Shown here one piece after another: positions 1 through 8,146 of a stretch of 64,000 bases of DNA. The stretch comes from Leptospiraceae bacterium (GTDB lineage Bacteria > Spirochaetota > Leptospiria > Leptospirales > Leptospiraceae). The notes below the pieces were generated by a model. The model ran no database searches. It was not told the origin of the DNA and saw nothing but the letters and a program-made list of their open reading frames with translations. The stretch lies in the NCBI GenBank assembly GCA_024233835.1, contig JACKPC010000002.1:1-64000 (forward strand), given 5' to 3'. Position numbers and translations under genes: made by a program. Position 1 is the stretch's first letter. Every line of letters begins with the position of its first letter.

Positions 1-75
1 GGATTAAATTTCCCTTTATTCCGGTTAAAGATGGGAATAATTCGAAAAAAAACTTATCAAAGATTAAGTAAATAC

Positions 76-104
76 TTGACTATTCCATTCTTATCTGCTA
101 CTCT
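76..104 (+). promoter_or_regulatory. candidate sigma-70 promoter of the polymerase operon
   Basis: A TTGACT hexamer (76-81) lies 17 bases before TACTCT (99-104). The -35 matches consensus at five of six bases; the -10 matches at only three. It would place the transcript start just before the ATG at 124, favouring that start over the ATG at 31. Confidence 0.3.
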
Positions 105-123
105 GGTATTTCGGTGCAGAGCG

Positions 124-738
124 ATGAATATTACAGTTTATTCTCAAGAACCTTCAAAGGAACCCGTTTATAGGCTTATTTTGCATTCTCTTTCAATGAA
201 AAAAGTTCCGGTTCTTATCATGGGGGCACAGGGCTTCCCCTTTCGTTCTTACATACAGTATGCAAGACAAAAGCACTTCTCTTCGGAACTCTTCGGAAGG
301 CTGCAAGTCGCCAGTGCAGTTAATATGCACCATATTCGAGCCATTTTCAAGCAACTCGGAGGGAAAGATATTCTTCCTGTTCTTTTTAACTTGAGTGAAG
401 TCTATACCGACGATACTCTCGAAGAACGAGTTCGTCTATTTATTTTCAGGCGAGACTTGAAAAAGCTTTCGGCAATCAACAGGCTTTCTTTTGCTTTTGA
501 ATACAACTATGATCGTCAATTTGAGCTAAGAAAAAAGTTTATTCGAATCCTCTTTCACAAAAGCCATCTTTATATTCATAGCACAAAAGGAATCATCAAA
601 AACCACCTATCCCAAAAAGAGGAGGAATATCTCTATGGGCATTTTAGTCCCCACCTATTCCATTTTACTCGAAGAACTGCAATCAGAATGGACGAATTTT
701 CGCCGAACCCTCTCCAAAACAGACAGGTACTATTTTGA
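124..738 (+). CDS. possible RecA/RadA-fold protein lacking a P-loop, first gene of polymerase operon
   Basis: A 204-residue protein that I cannot place firmly in a family. The pattern recalls the RecA/RadA ATPase core. A strand runs into GAQGFPF (34-40), where a Walker A would sit, but there is no GK[ST]. A Rad51-like stretch follows at 56-75 (GRLQVASAV), and then a hydrophobic strand ending in N-L-S-E (83-92) sits where Walker B is expected. If the fold is right, it is a non-ATPase RecA paralogue, comparable in genomic position to ImuA in mutasome cassettes. The frame is open from an ATG at 31, but residues before 124 look non-homologous and overlap a candidate promoter, so I prefer ATG 124. 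It overlaps the next gene by 104 bases, which implies translational coupling. Function is inference. Confidence 0.65.
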   Translation: MNITVYSQEPSKEPVYRLILHSLSMKKVPVLIMGAQGFPFRSYIQYARQKHFSSELFGRLQVASAVNMHHIRAIFKQLGGKDILPVLFNLSEVYTDDTLEERVRLFIFRRDLKKLSAINRLSFAFEYNYDRQFELRKKFIRILFHKSHLYIHSTKGIIKNHLSQKEEEYLYGHFSPHLFHFTRRTAIRMDEFSPNPLQNRQVLF

Positions 739-916
739 TAAATTGTTTAATCTGGCTAATTCTTATGTACAGGCAGGGAATACACAGGGAAATGCCTTTC
801 CTTCAGAAACATTTTTCCTGTCTTTGTTTTTGGAATTACTCAAACAGAACCACAGTTTAGAGAAGAGGATACAAAAACTTGAAGGTGAACTATCTAAACT
901 CAGCCTGTCTCGTTGA
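635..916 (+). CDS. small protein with C-terminal coiled coil, between RecA-like gene and polymerase
   Basis: This 93-residue protein is not recognised. It starts at an ATG with a very strong Shine-Dalgarno site (AGGAGG at 620-625), located inside the upstream gene. It overlaps that gene by 104 bases and the polymerase gene by 38, so all three are almost certainly translated as a unit. The N-terminal half is aromatic and helical. Residues about 65-90 form a heptad-like charged helix (LLKQNHSLEKRIQKLEGEL), a probable coiled coil for self-association or binding a partner. Its position suggests an accessory subunit for the polymerase; this is inference from context only. Confidence 0.7.
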   Translation: MGILVPTYSILLEELQSEWTNFRRTLSKTDRYYFDKLFNLANSYVQAGNTQGNAFPSETFFLSLFLELLKQNHSLEKRIQKLEGELSKLSLSR

Positions 917-3101
917 TGCCTGGTATGTACCTTTTGAAATCAACCTCTGGATAAAAGATAAAGAAGGAGGAAACTATTTTTTAAAAGATACATTTTTTCC
1001 GGAAATCTTAGTCGAGCTTAAAACTCAAAAAGGGAAGTTCTACTTTGATAAATTTCTACAAAAGGGAATTTTTGATATATTGGAAAATACGAAAAGAATA
1101 GATGTATGGGAAAATCAAACCAAAGACTACATTTTAGTTCGAGTGAAGAAATACCTGGCCTATAAAAAAATTTTAAAAGAAGCTGACTTCTTTGACGAGG
1201 ACATAGAATACTATAATGCCGATCTATTGGAAGTGCAACAATATTTCTTATTGCATGATCTATTTCCTCTCTGTGAACTGGAACTGGAATTTGATAAAAA
1301 TCGACAGGTCCATTCTATTCATAGAACAAAGGAAGTCTTCATTCCGAATTTTTCTATGGCTCTTATGAAAGCCAAATTTGGAATCTATAAACCTATAGGC
1401 AAAGACAATCCGGTATCATTCATTAGCCGAAGCGGGAAAAGCTTTGAGATATGTGCAGAGGGTGAATCTTTCTTAAAAGAGCTCAATCTTTGTCTTCAAG
1501 AATTGGATCCGGATATTATTTATTCTGTTCGGGGAGATGAGAAGATCATGCCTACTATCTTCCAATGGAGCAATCGGTACAAACTCCGAACCCTTCTGGA
1601 TAGAAGTGAATATGTATACAGAAGAAATCCATCCGTTCGTAAGCGCTCCTTTGTAGTTTACGGCCGTCCCCTGTCTAAAGTTAGCCCATTTCCCCTTTTC
1701 GGTCGTTTGCATATAGACAAGGGCATTTCTTTCTTCCAACAAGAAGCAAAGTTAGAAGGCATATTGGAAATCGCCAGGCAATCTCGACTTCCTATACAGA
1801 AGCTGGCTCGCTCAAGCCCCGGTAATGCCATGTCCGCTATGGAAGACGAAGTTGCCTTAAAACGAGGTTATTCGATTCCAAGGATAAAAGGAAAACCCCC
1901 TCTTCCCCGCAGTCTTTCGATTATACTCAAAACCGATCAGGGCGGGATAAGCTTTCGTCCTCCTGCTCCCGGTATATATGAAAATGTAGCGGAACTTGAC
2001 TTTCGTTCTCTATACCCAAATATTATGCGCTATCATAATGTATCCGGAGAAACAATCAATTGCTCCTGTTGTGAAAAAGATGGAACGAAACAGGTAGTTC
2101 CTTTTACACCTTATCATACCTGTTCTAAAAGAAAGGGAATTGTGGGAGATACCATTTCGACTCTCCTTGACAGAAGAGAAGAACTCATAGAAGAACTCAA
2201 AAGAAATTTAAGTATGAAAGAAAAGTTGGCAATAACCAACCGTTCTGAAGCGATTAAATGGTGCCTGGTAACAAGTTTTGGTTATACGGGTTATAAAAAC
2301 GCCAAGTATGGAAGAAGAGAAGCCCACGAGGCCATTACCGCCTGGGGTAGAGAATGTCTTTTAAGTGCAAAAGAGATAGCGGAAGATAGGGGTTATATTT
2401 TCCTTCACGGCCTGACAGATTCTCTCTGGCTCTGGAAGGGAGGAGAAAAATTTAGCAAAGATGAAATATTAGAGATTACGAACGAGATCTATAATTCTAT
2501 TCAAATTCCGATTATCCATGAAGCCAATTATTCTTTCCTGGTCTTTCCGGAATCAAAAGTAAAAAAAGGAAATACAGTAGCTACAAGATACTATGGCAGA
2601 AAAGAAAATGGAGAGCTGAAGATCAGGGGTTATATGGTTCGCAAATCTGATGTCCCTAAAATTATCCATACGTTTCAGGAAGAACTATTTAAAGAAATAG
2701 GGACCTGTCAATCAGCAAAAGAATTAGAATTACTCGATACAAAATTATATAAGATTTATTGCAGATACTATACCTACATCACTTCCGGTAAACTTCCTCT
2801 CGACGAACTCCTGGTAAATAAACATGTTTCAGGCAAATCGAAGGATTATACACAAAATAATGCATCAAAAATTATCTTACAAAAATTAGAAACAGATGAA
2901 CTAGAGCACGTAGGAGGAGACAGGATCGAATACATTGTGTTTGATTCCAGGGCCCGGGATCCGAGTAAACGTTATATCTCGATTATGGAATACGATTTCA
3001 AGAAAGGCTATGATATACAATGGTATTGTAGAGAATTGCGAAGAGCTTTTGAAGAAGTTCGGTTTAGAGAAACGGATACATTATTTCCGGGCTGGGTATA
3101 G
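879..3101 (+). CDS. B-family DNA polymerase with degenerate exonuclease site
   Basis: This 740-residue protein carries the three polymerase motifs of family B. Motif A is D374-F-R-S-L-Y-P, motif B contains K460 with V-T-S-F-G-Y in place of the usual NSxYG, and motif C is H510-G-L-T-D514-S. In YxDTDS the second Asp is the metal ligand and is kept here as D514; the first is Leu512. Around residues 210-225 the Exo II region reads D-P-D-I-I-Y-S-V-R-G-D-E-K-I, without the NxxFD aspartate, and Exo I shows no clear DxE. Proofreading is therefore probably lost. The start is TTG at 879, preceded by AAGAGGA at suitable spacing; GTG 885 is the alternative. It is not a standard Pol II (polB) in length or motifs. 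Operon context suggests repair or translesion synthesis, which is inference. Confidence 0.88.
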   Translation: MKVNYLNSACLVDAWYVPFEINLWIKDKEGGNYFLKDTFFPEILVELKTQKGKFYFDKFLQKGIFDILENTKRIDVWENQTKDYILVRVKKYLAYKKILKEADFFDEDIEYYNADLLEVQQYFLLHDLFPLCELELEFDKNRQVHSIHRTKEVFIPNFSMALMKAKFGIYKPIGKDNPVSFISRSGKSFEICAEGESFLKELNLCLQELDPDIIYSVRGDEKIMPTIFQWSNRYKLRTLLDRSEYVYRRNPSVRKRSFVVYGRPLSKVSPFPLFGRLHIDKGISFFQQEAKLEGILEIARQSRLPIQKLARSSPGNAMSAMEDEVALKRGYSIPRIKGKPPLPRSLSIILKTDQGGISFRPPAPGIYENVAELDFRSLYPNIMRYHNVSGETINCSCCEKDGTKQVVPFTPYHTCSKRKGIVGDTISTLLDRREELIEELKRNLSMKEKLAITNRSEAIKWCLVTSFGYTGYKNAKYGRREAHEAITAWGRECLLSAKEIAEDRGYIFLHGLTDSLWLWKGGEKFSKDEILEITNEIYNSIQIPIIHEANYSFLVFPESKVKKGNTVATRYYGRKENGELKIRGYMVRKSDVPKIIHTFQEELFKEIGTCQSAKELELLDTKLYKIYCRYYTYITSGKLPLDELLVNKHVSGKSKDYTQNNASKIILQKLETDELEHVGGDRIEYIVFDSRARDPSKRYISIMEYDFKKGYDIQWYCRELRRAFEEVRFRETDTLFPGWV

Positions 3102-3111
3102 AGCCTTTCAT

Positions 3112-3762
3112 TCAGGAGAAAAGATCGTCGAGTTCATCCATGTTCATACTCAAACTACCCTCTTTCATATCTTCAATATGCTCTTTAATCGATTCTATGT
3201 AGTTATCCATAAAGTATACACTATTCAAATAAAAATCTATAATTCCCTGAAACTCTTCTAATTCTTCCGGACTGAGTTTATTCTCAATCAAGAGAACCGA
3301 AAGGCAAACTACTCCAAAAGCAGACTTTATATGAGACTTATCTTTTGCCAGGTCTAACAATTCCCGAATTTCCAGATCCTGAAAGCTGGAAAGCTGACTG
3401 GCAATGAACTTGATGGCTCCGAGAGGAATGGGCCTGTCCAGAGATTTTCCGTAATTGATAACAATGCGGTAAGATTTACTGTCTCCAATTCTTGAGAGCA
3501 TGAAGAATATTCCACATAGAAGTTCTTTGTGATACCCCCAGGAGAGCCTCCCTGCATCGGCTTCTCGAATAACCTGGTAGATCACAGACCAGGTCAGGTT
3601 ATTACTGGATGATTTAGCATTTTCTATGAGTACATCGATTAGGTATTTAAACTCGCTGGTCTGGGACTTTTTTTTCAGGTATGTCACAAATTCGCTGAGC
3701 GTTTTGGGCATTTCATCCCGGAATTCTTCCGTATACTTCATCTCTTGGTTATGTTCTCCCAT
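3112..3762 (-). CDS. hypothetical helical protein, HEAT-like
   Basis: A 216-residue soluble protein without signal peptide or membrane segments. It consists of repeated amphipathic helices (for example around residues 90-160: GAIKFIASQLSSF, IRELLDLAKD, SAFGVVCLSVLL) that resemble an alpha-solenoid of HEAT or ARM type. No catalytic motif is visible. It converges with the polymerase gene, ten bases from its stop. The ATG at 3762 is used here; Met8 and Met18 are alternatives. Function unknown; the helical-repeat reading is from pattern only. Confidence 0.75.
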   Translation of the reverse strand: MGEHNQEMKYTEEFRDEMPKTLSEFVTYLKKKSQTSEFKYLIDVLIENAKSSSNNLTWSVIYQVIREADAGRLSWGYHKELLCGIFFMLSRIGDSKSYRIVINYGKSLDRPIPLGAIKFIASQLSSFQDLEIRELLDLAKDKSHIKSAFGVVCLSVLLIENKLSPEELEEFQGIIDFYLNSVYFMDNYIESIKEHIEDMKEGSLSMNMDELDDLFS

Positions 3763-3830
3763 TTTGTTTATACTGGGGAATGAATATATTTCAAGCGATT
3801 TTTAAAATTTAGAAAGAAAGATGAATGACA

Positions 3831-3853
3831 GGGTGAAGAAAGTCACTTCACCC
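3831..3853 (-). terminator. possible terminator hairpin after the UbiB-like gene
   Basis: GGGTGAAG (3831-3838) and CTTCACCC (3846-3853) form a perfect 8-bp stem with a 7-base loop, just downstream of the minus-strand stop at 3865. On the minus strand it is followed by a pyrimidine-rich but not pure T tract, so termination is likely but not certain. Confidence 0.45.
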
Positions 3854-3864
3854 CGGTAAATATT

Positions 3865-5199
3865 TTACTGGCCGATATACATCTTCTGATCTCGCAAAAG
3901 ATCAATATCAGGGGCAAGAGCTTTCACATAACGATCAAAGTAAAGAAGTTGTTTAATCAGAAGGCCAAACTCTCTCGGAATTTTAAGACCATTATTTCGG
4001 CTCACTTCACTTAAATCTAACATTACACGGTTTAATCGGTCTTCATCGATCATACCGACGCCTGACTGCATGTTGAAAGCTATAGAATTAATTTCATCAA
4101 AAACACGCTGTAAGTCCCGAATAAAGGCCCTTTCATCGATTTCTTTAGCGGTAGAATCCATAGCAATAAGTCCTTTGGCCATTAATTCTGCATTATTGGA
4201 TTCAATTCCCTCCATAAAGGTTAAAAGTCCGAGCCATACTTCTTTCGAAATCTTCCCTACAATACCAAAGTCTATAAATCCAATCTTTCCATCGGTAAGA
4301 ACCATCAGGTTTCCTGCGTGCACGTCTGCATGGAATACACCGGTAGTGCCGAGGGAAGTAAACCAAATATTCAGAGCGTTTATCAGGGTTTGTCTTGGAT
4401 CATCGGAATATTTCTTAATGCTCTTTATGTCAGTCAAGGGAACACCATACAGCCTTTCCATTGTAAGAACTTTTTTCGTACTCAAATGGTGATAAACCCT
4501 CGGAACTCTGGCCCTGTCTTCTCTTGTCATTTGCAGGTGCCTATCAAAAAGCTCGATATTCTCAGCTTCTTTAATAAAATCAGTCTCCATTAAAATAGAG
4601 GTATAAAAATCTTTTACAATATCCATTATTCCGGATTTACTTAATCCCGGTGATATCTGGTTAAAAAGCAGGGTTGCCAGATAAATCAGGTTCATATCGG
4701 CACCCAGAATATCCTCAATATCCTTTCTCTGTACCTTTATCACTACATCCAGACCGTTTCGTGTAGTAGCCCCGTGAACCTGTGCAATAGAGGCGGAGGC
4801 GATCGGTTCTTCGTCTACATGGCGAAAAAAGTCAGAAAGACTTCCTCCTAACTCTTCTTCTATGGTTTCCTTGATTTCATAGAAAGGAACCGGCCTGACC
4901 GAATCGAGACATTTTTGCATTTCTTCTACATAGTCTTTAGGAAATAAGGAAGGGGCTGAGGCAATAAACTGGCCGAGTTTAATATAGGTAGCTCCTAATT
5001 CCTCAAAAGTTTCCCTGAGCCTGACAGGTAAATTTATGCTTTTTTTTCCATTAGCGAGATCCAGAGTAATAGCCATAAGCTTTACCGAAAAGACCATGCC
5101 TGACTGAAGGATACGTACGGCTCCGTTTATGCCGGAGCGAATGGGATCTTTTAGCTTCATAATGACCATTTTTTTACGGGCACTTTTCGTGACAACCAC
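3865..5199 (-). CDS. AarF/ABC1/UbiB-family atypical kinase
   Basis: A 444-residue member of the ABC1/ADCK/UbiB family of atypical kinases, linked in other organisms to ubiquinone and lipid homeostasis. Family hallmarks are all present: the KxGQ element (YIKLGQFIAS, near residue 73), the Ala-rich nucleotide loop (PIASASIAQVH, near 132), the lysine strand VIKVQ, the catalytic loop FHADVHAGNL, and the metal-binding IGFIDFG. Length is typical for the short bacterial form, and no clear C-terminal membrane helices are seen. The frame opens at a GTG (5199) without an obvious Shine-Dalgarno site; Met11 or Met14 may be the true start. It stands alone on the minus strand. Kinase fold certain, substrate unknown. 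Confidence 0.9.
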   Translation of the reverse strand: MVVTKSARKKMVIMKLKDPIRSGINGAVRILQSGMVFSVKLMAITLDLANGKKSINLPVRLRETFEELGATYIKLGQFIASAPSLFPKDYVEEMQKCLDSVRPVPFYEIKETIEEELGGSLSDFFRHVDEEPIASASIAQVHGATTRNGLDVVIKVQRKDIEDILGADMNLIYLATLLFNQISPGLSKSGIMDIVKDFYTSILMETDFIKEAENIELFDRHLQMTREDRARVPRVYHHLSTKKVLTMERLYGVPLTDIKSIKKYSDDPRQTLINALNIWFTSLGTTGVFHADVHAGNLMVLTDGKIGFIDFGIVGKISKEVWLGLLTFMEGIESNNAELMAKGLIAMDSTAKEIDERAFIRDLQRVFDEINSIAFNMQSGVGMIDEDRLNRVMLDLSEVSRNNGLKIPREFGLLIKQLLYFDRYVKALAPDIDLLRDQKMYIGQ

Positions 5200-5293
5200 A
5201 TTATTATATAGTGTTTTCTTTATTTTTGAGTCCTGCTTAACAATGTCTTTACAAAAATAGAAATCTTCTATATCCTACGAAAAGGAGATATAT

Positions 5294-5650
5294 ATGTCTG
5301 AAATTAAGGGTCTGGATAACATAACTTATGCTCAACTGGATATAGAACTACGGAATGGTGCAAAATTTGTATATTACGAATACTGCATATCTATTCTTGT
5401 AATGACATTTAAACGACCTTCTAAAATTTACTTTATTCGTGCCGAAGAAAATCCGGTGTTTAAAGGACTCATCTTTACAATTATAAGCTTTTTCTTTGGC
5501 TGGTGGGGGATACCCTGGGGCCCTATCTATACAATAGCTGCATTTATCACAAACTTTTCCGGTGGAAAGGATATCACTTCCGAGGTAGTAAAAAGCCTTC
5601 AAAGCAATATGGAATCATCAGCGAAAGAAGAAGAGGATGATAGATGGTAG
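5294..5650 (+). CDS. small membrane protein with GWWGIPWGP motif
   Basis: A 118-residue protein preceded by AAAGGAGAT at good spacing. The N-terminal half is soluble. Residues about 58-88 form a hydrophobic hairpin centred on FFFGWWGIPWGPIYT, a Trp/Gly/Pro turn I have seen in small uncharacterised bacterial membrane proteins. The C-terminus is charged and acidic. It probably starts a run of small plus-strand membrane genes (next start is 22 bases after its stop). Function unknown. Confidence 0.75.
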   Translation: MSEIKGLDNITYAQLDIELRNGAKFVYYEYCISILVMTFKRPSKIYFIRAEENPVFKGLIFTIISFFFGWWGIPWGPIYTIAAFITNFSGGKDITSEVVKSLQSNMESSAKEEEDDRW

Positions 5651-5672
5651 TTTTAGAGATAAGGTATATTTT

Positions 5673-6056
5673 ATGAAAGTAATTTATCTTTTCCTTATCA
5701 TTACTTCTTTATCTTATGGACCCGTTTTTTCTGAGGAGAATAGTTCTAAAAATCGGGAGCAGAATCATTTTATACACAAATTAATGAAAGAAAGTTATGA
5801 AAAAGCAGAACGAGAACGAAAAAAGCAAGTAGATAATGTTAAACTAATACTCTATCCTCTGGGTTTGCTTTTTATTTTTATAGGTTTGAGTAATTTCTTT
5901 GCTACAGATTTTTGGATAAAACTTAGAAAGACAAGGAATGAACTAAGAGGAGTTAAAACCAGGATCAAGCGAACTACAGTCAACGGAATTTACCTTGGAG
6001 GAATTGTTTTCATTATAGGAGGTTTATATTTTTTACTTATGGCGTCAAAATTATAA
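5673..6056 (+). CDS. small exported/membrane protein
   Basis: A 127-residue protein. I chose the ATG at 5673, because the protein then begins with a clean signal-like peptide (MKVIYLFLIITSLSYGPVFS) and has AGAGATAAGG upstream; the frame is open to 5637, inside the previous gene. After a charged Lys/Arg/Glu-rich helix (about 25-50) come two hydrophobic segments, about 52-75 and 105-125, joined by a basic loop. It is likely an inner-membrane protein. Not recognised; probably co-transcribed with the gene before it. Confidence 0.65.
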   Translation: MKVIYLFLIITSLSYGPVFSEENSSKNREQNHFIHKLMKESYEKAERERKKQVDNVKLILYPLGLLFIFIGLSNFFATDFWIKLRKTRNELRGVKTRIKRTTVNGIYLGGIVFIIGGLYFLLMASKL

Positions 6057-6062
6057 TGGAAA

Positions 6063-6404
6063 ATGCTTGATAATTTTTTGAGTTATAATAACATGGAAAT
6101 TATGAAGTTCAAAGGCTTAGCTCTACTTCTCCTTTTAGGTTTTTTAAACCTTCTTTCTTTCGTTTCTAAGCCTGTAAGTCCTGTCAAATCTGCATCTTTC
6201 CAAAATCCCGGATATGTTCAAATATTCGACTTTAACGAAGAAGAGGAAGAACTCCTACAATTAGTCAGCTTACTCTGTTCCTGTTATTATCTATTTTCTC
6301 ATGTTGTACAGATAAAAGCGAAAAGAATTTCTACTCAAACTTTAGTTCAAACTTTTTCCATACCCTTTCATTTACTAAACCTACCTCCTCCCCAACACTC
6401 CTAA
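6063..6404 (+). CDS. short hypothetical protein ahead of the Ehr operon
   Basis: A 113-codon frame, or 100 codons if it starts at the ATG at 6102, where a hydrophobic leader begins (MKFKGLALLLLLGFLNLLSF). The rest has an acidic patch (FNEEEEEL) and then a Cys/Tyr/Leu-rich stretch. It ends 65 bases before the Ehr operon. It could be a small exported protein or a leader frame; codon use does not argue against it, but no family is recognised. Confidence 0.4.
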   Translation: MLDNFLSYNNMEIMKFKGLALLLLLGFLNLLSFVSKPVSPVKSASFQNPGYVQIFDFNEEEEELLQLVSLLCSCYYLFSHVVQIKAKRISTQTLVQTFSIPFHLLNLPPPQHS

Positions 6405-6469
6405 GTTTTTAATTATCCGAGTAATCGGGTGTGTTTTAAGCATTATCACATAATTTATTAGGAGTTTTC

Positions 6470-8137
6470 ATGTACAATATTCTACACGTACTCACGGGTA
6501 TAGGTTTGCTATGCCCTCTTATCTACCTTTATCTTCAAGGTAGTACTAACTGGCCTTTATTTCTGGTTCTGTTTCTCCAGGGTCTGATTGGAAATATTGC
6601 CCTGTTATACGTTCGGGCTTATGAAGATAAGCGAAATTGGAGTCTTCATTATACTGCTTACTTTCTTTTCTTCACCGGTTTATCCGCAATTTACTTTACA
6701 GGTAAAACAAATTGGATCTGGTTTTTTTGGGAACTCAGTGCTTCTGCCTGTTTTCTTTTCTATATAGGTAAAGAGAAGATTCTCAAGCGGGATATCTTGA
6801 GTATACTTAGCTTGAGTCTTGTAAGCGCAGTTTCCATGTTCTTATTGGCCACCTGGGTATTTTTAAAAGAAGACGACAAGGCTATCTACTTTTTAATATC
6901 TGCCCTATTTTTAAAATCAGCTTTTTCCGGCTTTCATCTCTGGCTATCGAAGGCTGATAGCGGAGGGCCTTCTCATAGTCTTGCTATATTTTCCAGCTTA
7001 TACTTAAATATGCCCCCTATATTATTTTTACTTTACATCGGACCGGTTTGGGAACAGGTAAAACTCGGTTTTATTCTAATTCCTTTAGCCGGTCTCGGTG
7101 TTTTCTTTGGGGGAATCACAGCCTTCTTTCATAAGGACATTAAGAAATCCCTTGCTTATTCCAGTATAGAAAATATCAATCTTATATGGTTTTCCCTATT
7201 CATGTTCCTTGAGTTAAAAAGCTCAAGTATCGAAAATCTTAGATTCTTATCTGATGGCTTTTATGTGCTCTTCTTACTGAGTATCCTGAATCACAGTTTA
7301 TCCAAGAGTTTTCAATTCTTTTCTTTTGGATATTTAACGAAAGTATTTCATGTAGAAGATATAGATTCTGCCAAAGGAATCGGAAGATTGAGTCAAATAC
7401 CTTCCTGGCTATTAGGTGTAGGTACATTTAGCTTTTTAGGACTACCGGGAACTCCTGGCTTTCTTTTTGCAGCAAGCCTACTCTATATGTTTTCTTTTAT
7501 AATCGATTTATCTATTCCGGATTCAATATTCATTTTATCCGGAATTATTCCGGTTATTTTCGGGATAATCCTTGGAGATTTCTCTCACTTGCGATTATAC
7601 TTAAGCACAACTTTTTCCTTACCGGATAAAAAACATTTTGATAAAGTGGTATTAGATAAGCCGATTCTTCTTAAAAAATCTCTTATACTCCATGCTTCCG
7701 GTATGATAATTCTCGGAATAGTTATGAATGTTCTTCTAATATACTTCACGGATAAAAACTTTCAAAACTGGTTTCTGTCCTTACTTTTTGTAAGTATTCT
7801 AACTATAATTTTTATTTCATTTCTACTCTTTATCAAAAGAAAATCTATCGTTCGTAAACTGAGTTGGGATTGCGGGAATAATTATAGCTCTTCAGTAACC
7901 AATATCCCTGCTTCGGTTATTTCCGATCCGATTCATTCCTTCATAGGAAAATACTTTATTAGTTCCGAGGGAGAGTCGATCATCGATACTTTTTTGGAAA
8001 GAAATCTTTTATTTCTTATGAATATACGAAAGTTAAAAGCTGGAATAGAACAAAGTGGAGAGGTTTCCAATTATCTTGCCTTTTCTTCTTTCGTCTTTAT
8101 TCTTTCCATTTTGATTTTAGGTATATTATTATTCTGA
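6470..8137 (+). CDS. hydrogenase-4 component B-like proton/cation-translocating membrane subunit (NuoL/M/N family)
   Basis: A 555-residue polytopic membrane protein of the antiporter-like (Proton_antipo_M) family, closest in context to HyfB/HycC. Markers are the transmembrane segment LFLKSAFSGFHLWL near residue 145, with the conserved Lys, and the loop IKKSLAYSSIENINLIW near 225, the family's SYSSIENxG-like element. The start is supported by TTAGGAG seven bases before the ATG. First gene of a run (6470-14658) with gaps or overlaps of ten bases or less. In related complexes this subunit couples redox chemistry to H+ or Na+ movement. Here, because the peripheral arm lacks metal ligands, the driving reaction is unclear. 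Confidence 0.85.
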   Translation: MYNILHVLTGIGLLCPLIYLYLQGSTNWPLFLVLFLQGLIGNIALLYVRAYEDKRNWSLHYTAYFLFFTGLSAIYFTGKTNWIWFFWELSASACFLFYIGKEKILKRDILSILSLSLVSAVSMFLLATWVFLKEDDKAIYFLISALFLKSAFSGFHLWLSKADSGGPSHSLAIFSSLYLNMPPILFLLYIGPVWEQVKLGFILIPLAGLGVFFGGITAFFHKDIKKSLAYSSIENINLIWFSLFMFLELKSSSIENLRFLSDGFYVLFLLSILNHSLSKSFQFFSFGYLTKVFHVEDIDSAKGIGRLSQIPSWLLGVGTFSFLGLPGTPGFLFAASLLYMFSFIIDLSIPDSIFILSGIIPVIFGIILGDFSHLRLYLSTTFSLPDKKHFDKVVLDKPILLKKSLILHASGMIILGIVMNVLLIYFTDKNFQNWFLSLLFVSILTIIFISFLLFIKRKSIVRKLSWDCGNNYSSSVTNIPASVISDPIHSFIGKYFISSEGESIIDTFLERNLLFLMNIRKLKAGIEQSGEVSNYLAFSSFVFILSILILGILLF

Positions 8138-8146
8138 GGAGAAAAC

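Noticed and set aside
31..123. N-terminal extension of the RecA-like gene from an ATG at 31
   Set aside because: No ribosome site, residues look non-homologous, and a candidate promoter overlaps it; ATG 124 preferred, though not proven.
1473..1742. 89-codon minus-strand frame inside the polymerase gene
   Set aside because: Lies fully within a conserved coding region on the other strand.
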